Under the pieces are notes generated by a model. That model had not been told where the DNA came from, ran no database searches, and saw only the letters and a list, made by a program, of their open reading frames with translations. Below, one piece after another: positions 39,426 through 47,671 of a stretch of 64,000 bases of DNA (position 1 is its first letter; every line of letters begins with the position of its first letter). The stretch is taken from positions 116,596-180,595 of the forward strand of contig JADCGS010000025.1 in assembly GCA_020248865.1 (NCBI GenBank). The letters are read 5' to 3'. The DNA comes from Burkholderiales bacterium. GTDB taxonomy: Bacteria; Pseudomonadota; Gammaproteobacteria; Burkholderiales; Burkholderiaceae_F. The position numbers were made by a program, and so were the translations under genes.

Positions 39426-41726
39426 ATGGCAACCGGTAATCCGGCCGACTCCGGCGACCTTCCTTCACCCGGCTACGCGCCGACCGGCCTCGCGCGGCGC
39501 GCCGCCCAGGCGCTGCGTTTCTGGCGATCCGATGCGCCAGCCCCGGCGCCGCAACCGGCGGTCGTCAGCTTTGCGCAACTGACCGAGCGGCTCAAGCGGT
39601 ACCTCTCCTCAGGTGACATCGCCCGCGTCAAGGAGGCCTTCAAGGTCTCCGACGCCGCGCACCTGGGCCAGTACCGCAAGAGCGGCGAGCCCTACATCAC
39701 CCACCCGATCGCGGTGGCCGAACTGCTCGCCGACTGGAAGCTCGACGCCGCCGCCATCCAGGCCGCGCTCTTGCACGACGTGCTGGAGGACTCCGGCCTG
39801 TCCAAGCAGGAGCTGGTCGAGCGCTTCGGTCCGACGGTGGCCGAACTGGTCGACGGCGTCTCCAAGCTCGATCGCCTGCGTTTCGACTCGAGCGAGCAGC
39901 AGCAGGCCGAGAGCTTCCGCAAGATGTTGCTGGCCATGGCACGCGATGTGCGCGTGATCCTGATCAAGCTCGCCGACCGGCTGCACAACGTGCGCACGCT
40001 CGATGCGATGCAGCCGGACAAGCAGCGGCGAATCGCCAAGGAAACCCTCGACATCTACGCTCCCATCGCGCACCGGCTGGGCCTGAACGCCCTTTACCGC
40101 GAGCTGCAGGACCAGGCCTTTGCGCGGCTGTATCCGCTTCGGTTTCACACGCTACGAAAGGCGGTGCTGGCGGCGCGCGGTAACCGGCGCGAGGTGCTCG
40201 GCAAGATGCTCGATGCCGTTCGCAAGGCGCTCGGCCAGGCCAAGCTGAAGGCCGAGGTACAGGGCCGCGAGAAGACGATCTACGGCATCTACCGCAAGAT
40301 GGAGGAAAAGCGCCTGAGCTTCTCCGAGGTGCTCGACATCTACGGCTTTCGAATCATCGTCGGCAGCCGGGCCGAGTGCTATCTCGCGCTGGGGACCCTC
40401 CACGCGCTGTACAAGCCGGTGCCGGGGCGCTTCAAGGACTATATCGCGATCCCCAAGGTCAATGGCTACCAGTCCCTCCATACGACCCTGATTGGCCCGT
40501 ACGGCACGCCGGTCGAGTTTCAGATTCGCACCCGCGAGATGAACGGTGTTGCCGAAAGCGGCGTGGCGGCGCACTGGCTGTACAAGGAAGACGACACATC
40601 GCTGAGCGAACTGCAGTCGCGCACTCATCAGTGGCTGCAGTCGCTGTTGGAGATTCAGAGTCAGACGGGCGACTCGACCGAGCTGATGGAAAACATCAAG
40701 GTCGACCTGTTCCCCGACAAGGTCTACGTGTTCACGCCCAAGGGCAGAATCGTCTCGCTGCCACGCGGTGCCACACCGGTCGACTTCGCCTACAGCATCC
40801 ACACCGATGTCGGTAACCGCTGCGTAGCCGCCCGCATCAACAGCGAAGTCCAGCCGCTGCGCACCGAGCTGCGCAATGGCGACGTGGTGGAAGTTGTCAC
40901 CGGCCCGGTGGCGCGTCCTAACCCGAGCTGGCTCGCCTTCGTCCGCACCGGCCGCGCGCGGGCTGAGATTCGGCACTTCCTGCGCACCATGAAGCGCGAG
41001 GAGTCGGTTGGACTTGGCCAGCAGCTGCTGGCGCAGGCCGCGCTGCAGCTCGAGTTCCGGTTGGCCGACGTGGCGCCTTCGCGCTGGGACGCGTTGGTCA
41101 AGGGCGCACAGGCGCGCGACCGGGACGAGCTGCTCGCCGACATCGGGCTCGGTCGTCGTCTCGCCGCGGTGGTGGCGCGCCAGCTTATGCTGCCCATGGG
41201 CACCGAAGCGACCGACACCGTGAGCGAGAAGTCACGCGCCGCCTTCGTGCAGACCGCCCCGGTGGTGATCCGCGGCACTGAAGGCATGGCGCTGTCGATG
41301 GCCAACTGCTGCTCGCCGATCCCAGGCGACGCGATTGTCGGTCATATGCGCCGGGACCAGGGCCTGGCGGTGCACCAGTCCGACTGCCAGAACGCGCAGC
41401 GTGCGCGCAAGGCCGACCCGGAGCGCTGGCTCGACCTGCAGTGGGGCGAGGAGACGAGCGGCACCTTTCCCGTCAACCTCGAGGTCAATGCCCACAACGA
41501 GCGCGGTGTACTGGGTCGCGTGGCGGTGGCGATCTCCGAGGCCGATTCCAACATCCTCAACGTGCATGTGGAAGACGATGGCTCTGAACTGGCCCTGATC
41601 CACTTCAAGGTCCAGGTCCGTGACCGTCAGCACCTGGCTCGGGTACTGCGATCGTTGCGGCGCATCAAGCAGGTGACCAAGGTGGCGCGGGTACGGTCGG
41701 GCGGCAAGCCGGCGGACGAGACGTAG
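39426..41726 (+). CDS. spoT: Bifunctional (p)ppGpp synthetase/hydrolase (SpoT/Rel type)
   Basis: The 766-residue enzyme makes and degrades the stringent-response alarmone. An N-terminal HD hydrolase domain has 'YITHPIAVAELL', 'AALLHDVLEDSG' and 'KLADRLHNVRTL'. The synthetase domain has 'LDIYGFRIIV', 'KVNGYQSLHTT' and 'VEFQIRT'. The synthetase specificity motif is RFKD in 'PGRFKDYIAIPK', the RxKD form of bifunctional enzymes, not the ExDD of RelA. A TGS domain ('KVYVFTPKGRIVSLPRGATPVDFAY') and a C-terminal ACT domain follow. It starts 69 bp after rpoZ. Confidence 0.96.
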   Translation: MATGNPADSGDLPSPGYAPTGLARRAAQALRFWRSDAPAPAPQPAVVSFAQLTERLKRYLSSGDIARVKEAFKVSDAAHLGQYRKSGEPYITHPIAVAELLADWKLDAAAIQAALLHDVLEDSGLSKQELVERFGPTVAELVDGVSKLDRLRFDSSEQQQAESFRKMLLAMARDVRVILIKLADRLHNVRTLDAMQPDKQRRIAKETLDIYAPIAHRLGLNALYRELQDQAFARLYPLRFHTLRKAVLAARGNRREVLGKMLDAVRKALGQAKLKAEVQGREKTIYGIYRKMEEKRLSFSEVLDIYGFRIIVGSRAECYLALGTLHALYKPVPGRFKDYIAIPKVNGYQSLHTTLIGPYGTPVEFQIRTREMNGVAESGVAAHWLYKEDDTSLSELQSRTHQWLQSLLEIQSQTGDSTELMENIKVDLFPDKVYVFTPKGRIVSLPRGATPVDFAYSIHTDVGNRCVAARINSEVQPLRTELRNGDVVEVVTGPVARPNPSWLAFVRTGRARAEIRHFLRTMKREESVGLGQQLLAQAALQLEFRLADVAPSRWDALVKGAQARDRDELLADIGLGRRLAAVVARQLMLPMGTEATDTVSEKSRAAFVQTAPVVIRGTEGMALSMANCCSPIPGDAIVGHMRRDQGLAVHQSDCQNAQRARKADPERWLDLQWGEETSGTFPVNLEVNAHNERGVLGRVAVAISEADSNILNVHVEDDGSELALIHFKVQVRDRQHLARVLRSLRRIKQVTKVARVRSGGKPADET

Positions 41727-42319
41727 CGTCCCCGCTGACAGCGCAGGTCGCTAGGCGACGGTCTCGCGGCACGAGACGCCGAGGACCCTCCAGACGCGCA
41801 GGGGCGGGTCGGTCAGCCTGCGTTGCCGCGCTCTGCCAATCGGCGCTCCGAGCTTGTTCGGAGCGCCCTCCCCTCATGCGGTTCCAGCGCAGCAGTCCCA
41901 CGCATCAGCTCTTGAACACGACCGTTCTTGCTCCCGAAGGAGGCAGAGTCGCGCATGCTCGGCCGCAAGTGCAGCGCACAAGGGACTCCGCCGAGGCGCT
42001 TCAGAAACCGCGCGGGTGGGCAAAACAGCGCCGACCGCCGATCGCCTCACCACCCGGGATATCCCGTCAGGGACGCGGGATCAACGCAGAGGCCCGCGCG
42101 AGCTGGGCTGGGCGACGGGGGCCCACAGCCGATGCCCGCGGGCCTTGCCGTGCATATCAGCGCAACGGGTCTGCGGGGGCCAGCGTCGGCGACGGCGGGG
42201 GCGCTGCACAGACCTGCGTCGTCCCAACCGACCAACCGGCCAAGCAAGGCGCGCACGCTTGCAGCGGAGGGCAGACCAACCACGGCGATCCGTTGGAGCG
42301 ACCCGGTGAAACACCCGGA
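41727..42319. other. 593-bp stretch without a recognisable gene
   Basis: Open frames cover parts of it in several phases, but none has a ribosome site or a product I know, and the translations are Arg/Pro/Gly-rich shadow-like sequence. One perfect hairpin lies at 41842-41867. I looked for tRNA, group II intron domain V and transposase fragments and saw none. The flanking genes spoT and the GspE-like ATPase are convergent. Confidence 0.5.
41842..41867 (+). terminator. Hairpin downstream of spoT, possible terminator
   Basis: GGCGCTCCGA and TCGGAGCGCC form a perfect 10-bp stem with a 6-base loop, 115 bp after spoT. The following CTCCCCTC has no proper T tract, so it may be a transcript-stabilising or weak termination structure. 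Confidence 0.45.
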
Positions 42320-44137
42320 CTAATGCAGGTAAGGCGGGGCAGCACGCAGGACTTCGTCCAGCGTCGTCACGCCATTGGCAATCTTCTCCGCCCCTGAGAC
42401 GCGCAGCGAGCGTAGCCCGTCGCGCGCGGCCTGATTACGCAGCTGGGCGAGGTCGGCGCCGCTGGCGATCAGGTTGCGCATCGCATCCGTCATCACCAGC
42501 AGTTCGATCAGCCCGGTACGACCAAGGTAGCCGGTACGCCGGCACTCAAGACAGCCCACGGGCTTGAAAACGCGTTTGGGTAAAGGGCTGCGCCACGGCG
42601 CCATCAGCTCGGCCCACAGCGCCTCGGGAGGCGGGTCCGTGGGTTGCTTGCAGTGCGGGCACAGGATGCGCACAAGCCTTTGCGCCAGCACACCCGAGAG
42701 CGTGGCGTTGACGAGGTAGGGCGGCACGCCGAGCTCGGTGAGTCTGGCGATCGAGCTGGCCGCATCATTTGTGTGCAGCGTCGAGAAGACCAGGTGCCCG
42801 GTCAGCGCGGCGTTGACCGCCATGTCGGCGGTCAGGCGGTCGCGGATCTCGCCAACCATGATGACGTCCGGGTCCTGCCGCATCAGCGCCCGTAGACCGT
42901 CGGCAAAGCCGAGGTCGATCGCCGGGTTCACCTGCATCTGGTTAAGGGACGGATCAACGTTCTCGATCGGGTCTTCTACGGTGCTGACGTTGACCTCATC
43001 GGTGGCGAGTTCCTTCAGTGTCGAATACAGGGTGGTGGTCTTGCCCGACCCGGTGGGTCCGGTAACCAGCACGATGCCCGACGGCTTAGTGATCAGCTGC
43101 TTCCAGCTTTGTCCCTCGGCCTCCGAGAAGCCGAGTTCGCCATAGCCGCGCACAACGACCTCGGGGTCGAAGATGCGCGCCACCAATTTTTCGCCGAAGG
43201 CCGTAGGTAGGGTCGACAGTCGGACCTCCACCTCGCGGCCCGCCATGAGCCCGCTAGAGACCTTGGTCTTGATGCGGCCGTCAAGCGGTCTGCGCTTCTC
43301 AACGACATCCATGCGACCCAGCAGCTTGATGCGGCTGATCATCGCGTTGAGCACGCCCGGCGGAACCTGGTAGACCTGATGCAGCACGCCATCGATGCGG
43401 AAACGCACCACGCCCTGCTCGCGCTTGGGCTCCAGATGGATGTCGCTGGCGCGCTGGTCAAAGGCGTATTGCAGCAGCCAGTCGACGATAGTGACGATAT
43501 GCGCATTCTCGGCATCGACCTTGCCGCCGAGTTCCACCAGGCTCTCGAAGTTGCTGACCAGGCTGGTGGTGGCGCCCGCGTTCTTGTTGGCGCTCTTGAT
43601 CGACTGCGCCAGCTTGTAGAACTCGACCGTGAAGCGTGCTACGTCGAGCGGGTTGGCGATGACTCGCTTGATGCCCTTGCGCGTGAGCCGCTCGATCTCC
43701 GGGATCCAGTCGTCGGCAAAAGGCTCGCAGGTGGCCACCACCACCTCGCTGCCACTAATGGCCAGGGGCAATATCGCGTGGCTAGTGGCGTAGCTTGACG
43801 AGAACACGTCCACCACACGAGCAAAGTCGACCCGCAACGGATCGATGTGCTGGTACGGCAGCCCGCTCTTCTCAGCCAGCCACTGCGTGAGACGCTCGAT
43901 GTCGAGCAGCTCCCGCGCCGCATCGGGCGAGCGAAGGTTCATTTCGGCCAGCAAAGCCAGTGGATGGATTTGCGTGTCGCGCGACCTGACCGACAACACG
44001 CGCTCGGCAACGACCTTATCCATGAGGCGGTCGTGCACGAGTTCCTTGACCACCCAGGCAAGCGGCAGACGCCCGCGCGGCGGGCTCTGGTGCCCGGCCG
44101 TCTTGTCGCGGGCCATGGTCTTGTCGGGGGCGTTCAT
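42320..44137 (-). CDS. Orphan GspE/PilB-type secretion ATPase
   Basis: The 605-residue protein has an N-terminal GspE_N-like region (about 20-200), then the ATPase core. The core has Walker A 'VTGPTGSGKTTTLYSTL', Asp box 'STVEDPIENVDPSLNQMQVN', Walker B 'LRALMRQDPDVIMVGEIRD' and His box 'TGHLVFSTLHTNDA'. The zinc tetracysteine is in 'CPHCKQ' and 'CLECRRTGY'. This is the set expected of an active extension/secretion ATPase. No platform protein, pseudopilin or secretin gene lies in the window. It is the last gene of a locus with two DUF1631 genes, 31 bp after the nearer one. It may drive type IV pili or a type II-like machine encoded elsewhere. Confidence 0.9.
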   Translation of the reverse strand: MNAPDKTMARDKTAGHQSPPRGRLPLAWVVKELVHDRLMDKVVAERVLSVRSRDTQIHPLALLAEMNLRSPDAARELLDIERLTQWLAEKSGLPYQHIDPLRVDFARVVDVFSSSYATSHAILPLAISGSEVVVATCEPFADDWIPEIERLTRKGIKRVIANPLDVARFTVEFYKLAQSIKSANKNAGATTSLVSNFESLVELGGKVDAENAHIVTIVDWLLQYAFDQRASDIHLEPKREQGVVRFRIDGVLHQVYQVPPGVLNAMISRIKLLGRMDVVEKRRPLDGRIKTKVSSGLMAGREVEVRLSTLPTAFGEKLVARIFDPEVVVRGYGELGFSEAEGQSWKQLITKPSGIVLVTGPTGSGKTTTLYSTLKELATDEVNVSTVEDPIENVDPSLNQMQVNPAIDLGFADGLRALMRQDPDVIMVGEIRDRLTADMAVNAALTGHLVFSTLHTNDAASSIARLTELGVPPYLVNATLSGVLAQRLVRILCPHCKQPTDPPPEALWAELMAPWRSPLPKRVFKPVGCLECRRTGYLGRTGLIELLVMTDAMRNLIASGADLAQLRNQAARDGLRSLRVSGAEKIANGVTTLDEVLRAAPPYLH

Positions 44138-44168
44138 CCGCAGGACAGTCGGCGCGCCGGCGCCCGCA

Positions 44169-46673
44169 TCAGGCCGGCATGTGCCGCGCCGCCAGCTCCT
44201 GAGCGAAGGCCGGCCGGCGCTCGAATTCGCCGACCACATGCTCAAACGCGCGCTTGGTCAACGGAGTCGCCTCCACCGGGCGAATCAAGTCGCGTTTCAG
44301 ATAACCCTTGATGATGTTGGGTGGCAAGACATGCGCATCCTTCTCCCCATTGGCCGAGAAAAGGAACAGGGTGCGCAGAGGGCTGATCCAACGCAACCGG
44401 ACCCGGATCATCTGGGCGCCGTCCCAGTAGTCGAACCAGGTGCCGCGCTGCCACGTAGCGATCTGCTCGTCCATGCGCGCCTCTTCGACGCGGTCGAGTT
44501 TCCCGATGTCGGTCACCTGCTCGGGCAGGTGGACATCGGCATTGAACTCGGCGGCGGCTCGCATCACCACATTGGTGGGGACCTTGATGCCGCCGGCCAC
44601 CGTCGTGATCGGCTGGGTTCCATTGATTTGCAGACTCTCCATCCGCGCCTTCACCTCCGAGGTGACCAGCGAACTCCGAATGTACGTCGCCTGGTCGACT
44701 GGCTTGACCGCGATCGCGTGGCCCTCCATCAGCTGGCGCAGGAAGCCTTGCTGCTCGTGCTCGGCCATGCGGATCAGGCCCATGCCGTCCCTCAGTACAC
44801 GCACGAGGCCGGGGATCAGTTGCGTCAGCCGCTTGCGGTCGTCGTTGTTGGCCTTCGGCATCACGCTCCAAACCAGATCGTGAATCATCTCGCGGAAGCG
44901 CTTGGAAAAGCCCGGCGTCTCGGCATCGCGCAAGGTGGCCGCAACGAGAACCTGGACCCAGGGACCGACGAGGAAGTCACGCAGATAGGGATCGAGCTCC
45001 ACCTTCTCGAACGCGCGCCGAACCTGGATGGTGGTGTTGATGACCAGGATCTCCCGCTTCTCGGCTTCTTCCAGGGCGCGCTTGGCGCGGGCCACCGGGT
45101 CGTTCTCGCGCGGCCCCAGGTCACCAACGAAGGCCTCGAACTGGGCCAGCAGTTGCTCGAAGACCGCAAGATCCTTATCGAACTTCGCCAGCAGGTCCTT
45201 GACGATGCGCTCGACCTCGGCGCGGAAGCGCTCGTTCTCATCGCCGTAGGGCTCCCAGCCCATGGCCGTGCTCGCAATGCGATCGATCAGGCGGCGCGCC
45301 GGATGCTGGCTGGCGGCGAAGAAGTCCGCATCAAGCAGCGCGGCCTTCAACACCGGGAACTGCAGCCGCGACAGCAGTGCCTTGATCTCGGACGGCACCT
45401 GCTCGTCCTTCATGACCTGGTCGAACAGCATGCCGACCAGCTCGATCGTCAACTTGTCGACCGTACGGGTCGCCTTGCCGATCAGATGCGCACGCCACGC
45501 TGACTCCTGCTGGCCCGCATCGCCCGACAACGTGGCCCCACTCAGTCCCTGAAGGCCGAGTTGCTGGAACTCCCCGACGGTCTTCAGCAACGCGGGCTCG
45601 GGCGGTGTGTTGCGAGGCAGGGCCGGCATCGGCAGGCCGTGCGCGTCCGCCTGAAGTCGCGTCATCAGGCTGCCGAGCACCACGTTGGGATCGGCACGCG
45701 GCGCATCGAAGCGAAATGCGGCGCCGTGGCCAGTCGACGCAGCGGCCGTTCGACCGCCCGGCGCTGAGACCGCTCCGATGGTCCCCGGACCGCGGGAGTA
45801 GCTGCTGCCCGGTAGGGTGGAAGACCAGGCCGCGCCGCCCGGCACCGTGGACGTGAAGCCACTGTCGTCGACGTAGCCGAAGCCCTCGCCAGACTGCCTG
45901 CTGCGACTGGCCTCAGCAGCTTGACCGGCAGCGCTGCTCGCGGCCAGCGCAGACGCGGCGGCGCGATCGGCCGCCTGACGCGCAGTCAGCTCACGACGAA
46001 TGACGCGCGCATCGAAGCCGTGGCGCGCAAAGTGGTCGATCAGCGCCTCATGGATACGGGCAATCTCCGCGCCAAGCGGCGTCTCGTAGGCACGCAGAAA
46101 GAACTCCCATGCCTCTTCGCTCAGACCCGATTCCTCGGCCGCACCGAGCAGCGCCTGAACGAATACGTCGGGCGCGAACGGGTTTGCCGACATGGCGAGC
46201 GTCTGGCGGCCGGTCAGGAAGCGCAGTATGAGCTGCAGCGAGCGCAGCTGCTCCTCCACCTTGTTGGCGATCCGGCGGCCCGTGCCGGCAGCCATGGTGT
46301 GAACGCGCTGCGAGTCGGCATCGATCAGCGACAACTGCTCCTCGACCACCTTGGCACCACCAAAGACATGCGTTCCGAGCGCGTCCTGCAGTGCGTTGTC
46401 CTGCCCCGCCTTCAGCTTCTCCAGGAACGCCCGGCGCAACTCGAGCATCTGATCGTTGATGAGCCGCCGCACCATGACCAGCGACTCCTCGAACTCCAGC
46501 CGCGTGGCCAACTCGTCGAACACCGCCTTGGAAATCGGCCCGAACGCACTACCGGCCAGTTCGGTTGCGATCGCTGCCGCCGAACGAAGCAACGCAGCCG
46601 CCTGAATTGCCGAGACATAGGGCAACCCGCCGGCTTGCGGCTGGGCACTTGAGGGGGGCGGATACGACGCCAT
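44169..46673 (-). CDS. DUF1631 family protein, paralogue B
   Basis: The 834-residue soluble protein is largely helical. The N-terminal part (about 35-230) and the central part (about 370-690) carry DUF1631 features such as 'KLTIELVGMLFDQVMKDEQVPSEIKALLSRLQFPVLK' in pieces and 'FPVLKAALLDADFFAASQHPARRLIDRIA'. A Ser/Gly/Ala-rich linker lies at about 245-330. The C-terminal beta-rich part has 'WQRGTWFDYWDG' and 'RVRLRWISPLRTLFLFS', which recurs in the second DUF1631 protein 3 kb away. I see no signal peptide or enzyme motif. The family has no firm function to my knowledge. Same strand as the ATPase and the spermidine synthase-like gene. Confidence 0.88.
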   Translation of the reverse strand: MASYPPPSSAQPQAGGLPYVSAIQAAALLRSAAAIATELAGSAFGPISKAVFDELATRLEFEESLVMVRRLINDQMLELRRAFLEKLKAGQDNALQDALGTHVFGGAKVVEEQLSLIDADSQRVHTMAAGTGRRIANKVEEQLRSLQLILRFLTGRQTLAMSANPFAPDVFVQALLGAAEESGLSEEAWEFFLRAYETPLGAEIARIHEALIDHFARHGFDARVIRRELTARQAADRAAASALAASSAAGQAAEASRSRQSGEGFGYVDDSGFTSTVPGGAAWSSTLPGSSYSRGPGTIGAVSAPGGRTAAASTGHGAAFRFDAPRADPNVVLGSLMTRLQADAHGLPMPALPRNTPPEPALLKTVGEFQQLGLQGLSGATLSGDAGQQESAWRAHLIGKATRTVDKLTIELVGMLFDQVMKDEQVPSEIKALLSRLQFPVLKAALLDADFFAASQHPARRLIDRIASTAMGWEPYGDENERFRAEVERIVKDLLAKFDKDLAVFEQLLAQFEAFVGDLGPRENDPVARAKRALEEAEKREILVINTTIQVRRAFEKVELDPYLRDFLVGPWVQVLVAATLRDAETPGFSKRFREMIHDLVWSVMPKANNDDRKRLTQLIPGLVRVLRDGMGLIRMAEHEQQGFLRQLMEGHAIAVKPVDQATYIRSSLVTSEVKARMESLQINGTQPITTVAGGIKVPTNVVMRAAAEFNADVHLPEQVTDIGKLDRVEEARMDEQIATWQRGTWFDYWDGAQMIRVRLRWISPLRTLFLFSANGEKDAHVLPPNIIKGYLKRDLIRPVEATPLTKRAFEHVVGEFERRPAFAQELAARHMPA

Positions 46674-46737
46674 CGGCTAGTCAGGCTGGACAGGAAGAGG
46701 CGAATTCCTCGGACACATCGAATCTATCTCCGGCAGG

Positions 46738-47589
46738 TCACCTATCAAGGTGCCGCGAATGCGCTGCGCGGTAGGGGCGACTGCTGCGCCGAGGAGACAT
46801 CGGCGAGCCCTCGACAATAGCGCCAACCAGCCCATTTTCGGTCATCAACCCGGCCAGCCAAGCATGAGCTGGCAGCCTCCAAGTGGCAAGTAGCATATCT
46901 GCGCGCGCCGATAGTTCCCGCAAACCCAGCTTCGGGCCTGGACCGCGCCACGCCAGCACCACACGGTTACCGGCATCGGCCTGCGGCAAAACGAGGGCTC
47001 GATCCTCGAAGGCTGCCGCAATGGCCGCAAAGCTCGGCTCGAAGCTGCGGCCGAACAGATTGAATGCGGCAGCGCCCGGCCGCGCCAGCACCGCGCGGCA
47101 AGCTCGATAATAACCAACGTCATCGTATACAGGGCCGCGGGCGGCGGCGTCGTAGAGGTCGACCTGCAACCAGTCGAAGCGGTTGCGCGTGCCTTCGACA
47201 AAGCGGCGGGCGTCGGCGGCAACGACCGTCAGGCGGCCGTCATCCGGCGGCAGGCGGAACGAATGGCGCGCCGTGGCAATCACCGATTCCGAGATGTCGA
47301 CTGCGGTCACACTCGCTTCGGTGCAGTGACGCCAGCAGAACTTGGTCAGGGCCGCCGCGCCGAGACCGAGCTGGAGGATACGCCGCGGACGCGGCAGCAA
47401 CAGGCCTAGCGCCATCATCTGCTGCTGGTATTCGAGCTCGAGGGCGAACGGGCGCGCCACGCGCATGGCTCCCTGCACCCAGACGCTACCGAAGTGAAGG
47501 TAGCGGACTCCGCCTTGTTCCGACAGCGTCACGCGCACTCGCGCTTTCTTGCCGGACCCCTGGTGGCTTGCCGGGCGGGGGCTGGCCAT
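46738..47589 (-). CDS. Spermidine synthase-like (SpeE family) protein
   Basis: The 283-residue protein has the SpeE Rossmann core: 'YLHFGSVWVQGAMRVARP' in pieces, 'ALGLLLPRPRRILQLGLGAAALTKF', 'VTAVDISESVIATAR', 'LTVVAADARRFVEGT' and 'DWLQVDLYDAAARGPVYDDVGYY'. In true spermidine synthases the aminopropyl donor sits on the 'D.Y' segment, and here 'VDLYDA' keeps an Asp. The N-terminal beta domain is short, and the C-terminal about 20 residues are Arg/Ser-rich. It may be a methyltransferase-like relative rather than a real aminopropyltransferase. The start is uncertain; GTG 47619 would add ten residues. It lies between two DUF1631 genes. Confidence 0.78.
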   Translation of the reverse strand: MASPRPASHQGSGKKARVRVTLSEQGGVRYLHFGSVWVQGAMRVARPFALELEYQQQMMALGLLLPRPRRILQLGLGAAALTKFCWRHCTEASVTAVDISESVIATARHSFRLPPDDGRLTVVAADARRFVEGTRNRFDWLQVDLYDAAARGPVYDDVGYYRACRAVLARPGAAAFNLFGRSFEPSFAAIAAAFEDRALVLPQADAGNRVVLAWRGPGPKLGLRELSARADMLLATWRLPAHAWLAGLMTENGLVGAIVEGSPMSPRRSSRPYRAAHSRHLDR

Positions 47590-47671
47590 TTCAGAAGCCC
47601 GCGTTCGGACGCGGGCCACGGCAAGACCGGTTGATTGGCAGCGTGCACGGCCAGCCTGGCGACTGCCGCAT

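Noticed and set aside
41727..42319. Group II intron or transposon remnant
   Set aside because: No domain V signature, reverse transcriptase motif, transposase motif or terminal inverted repeat was visible.
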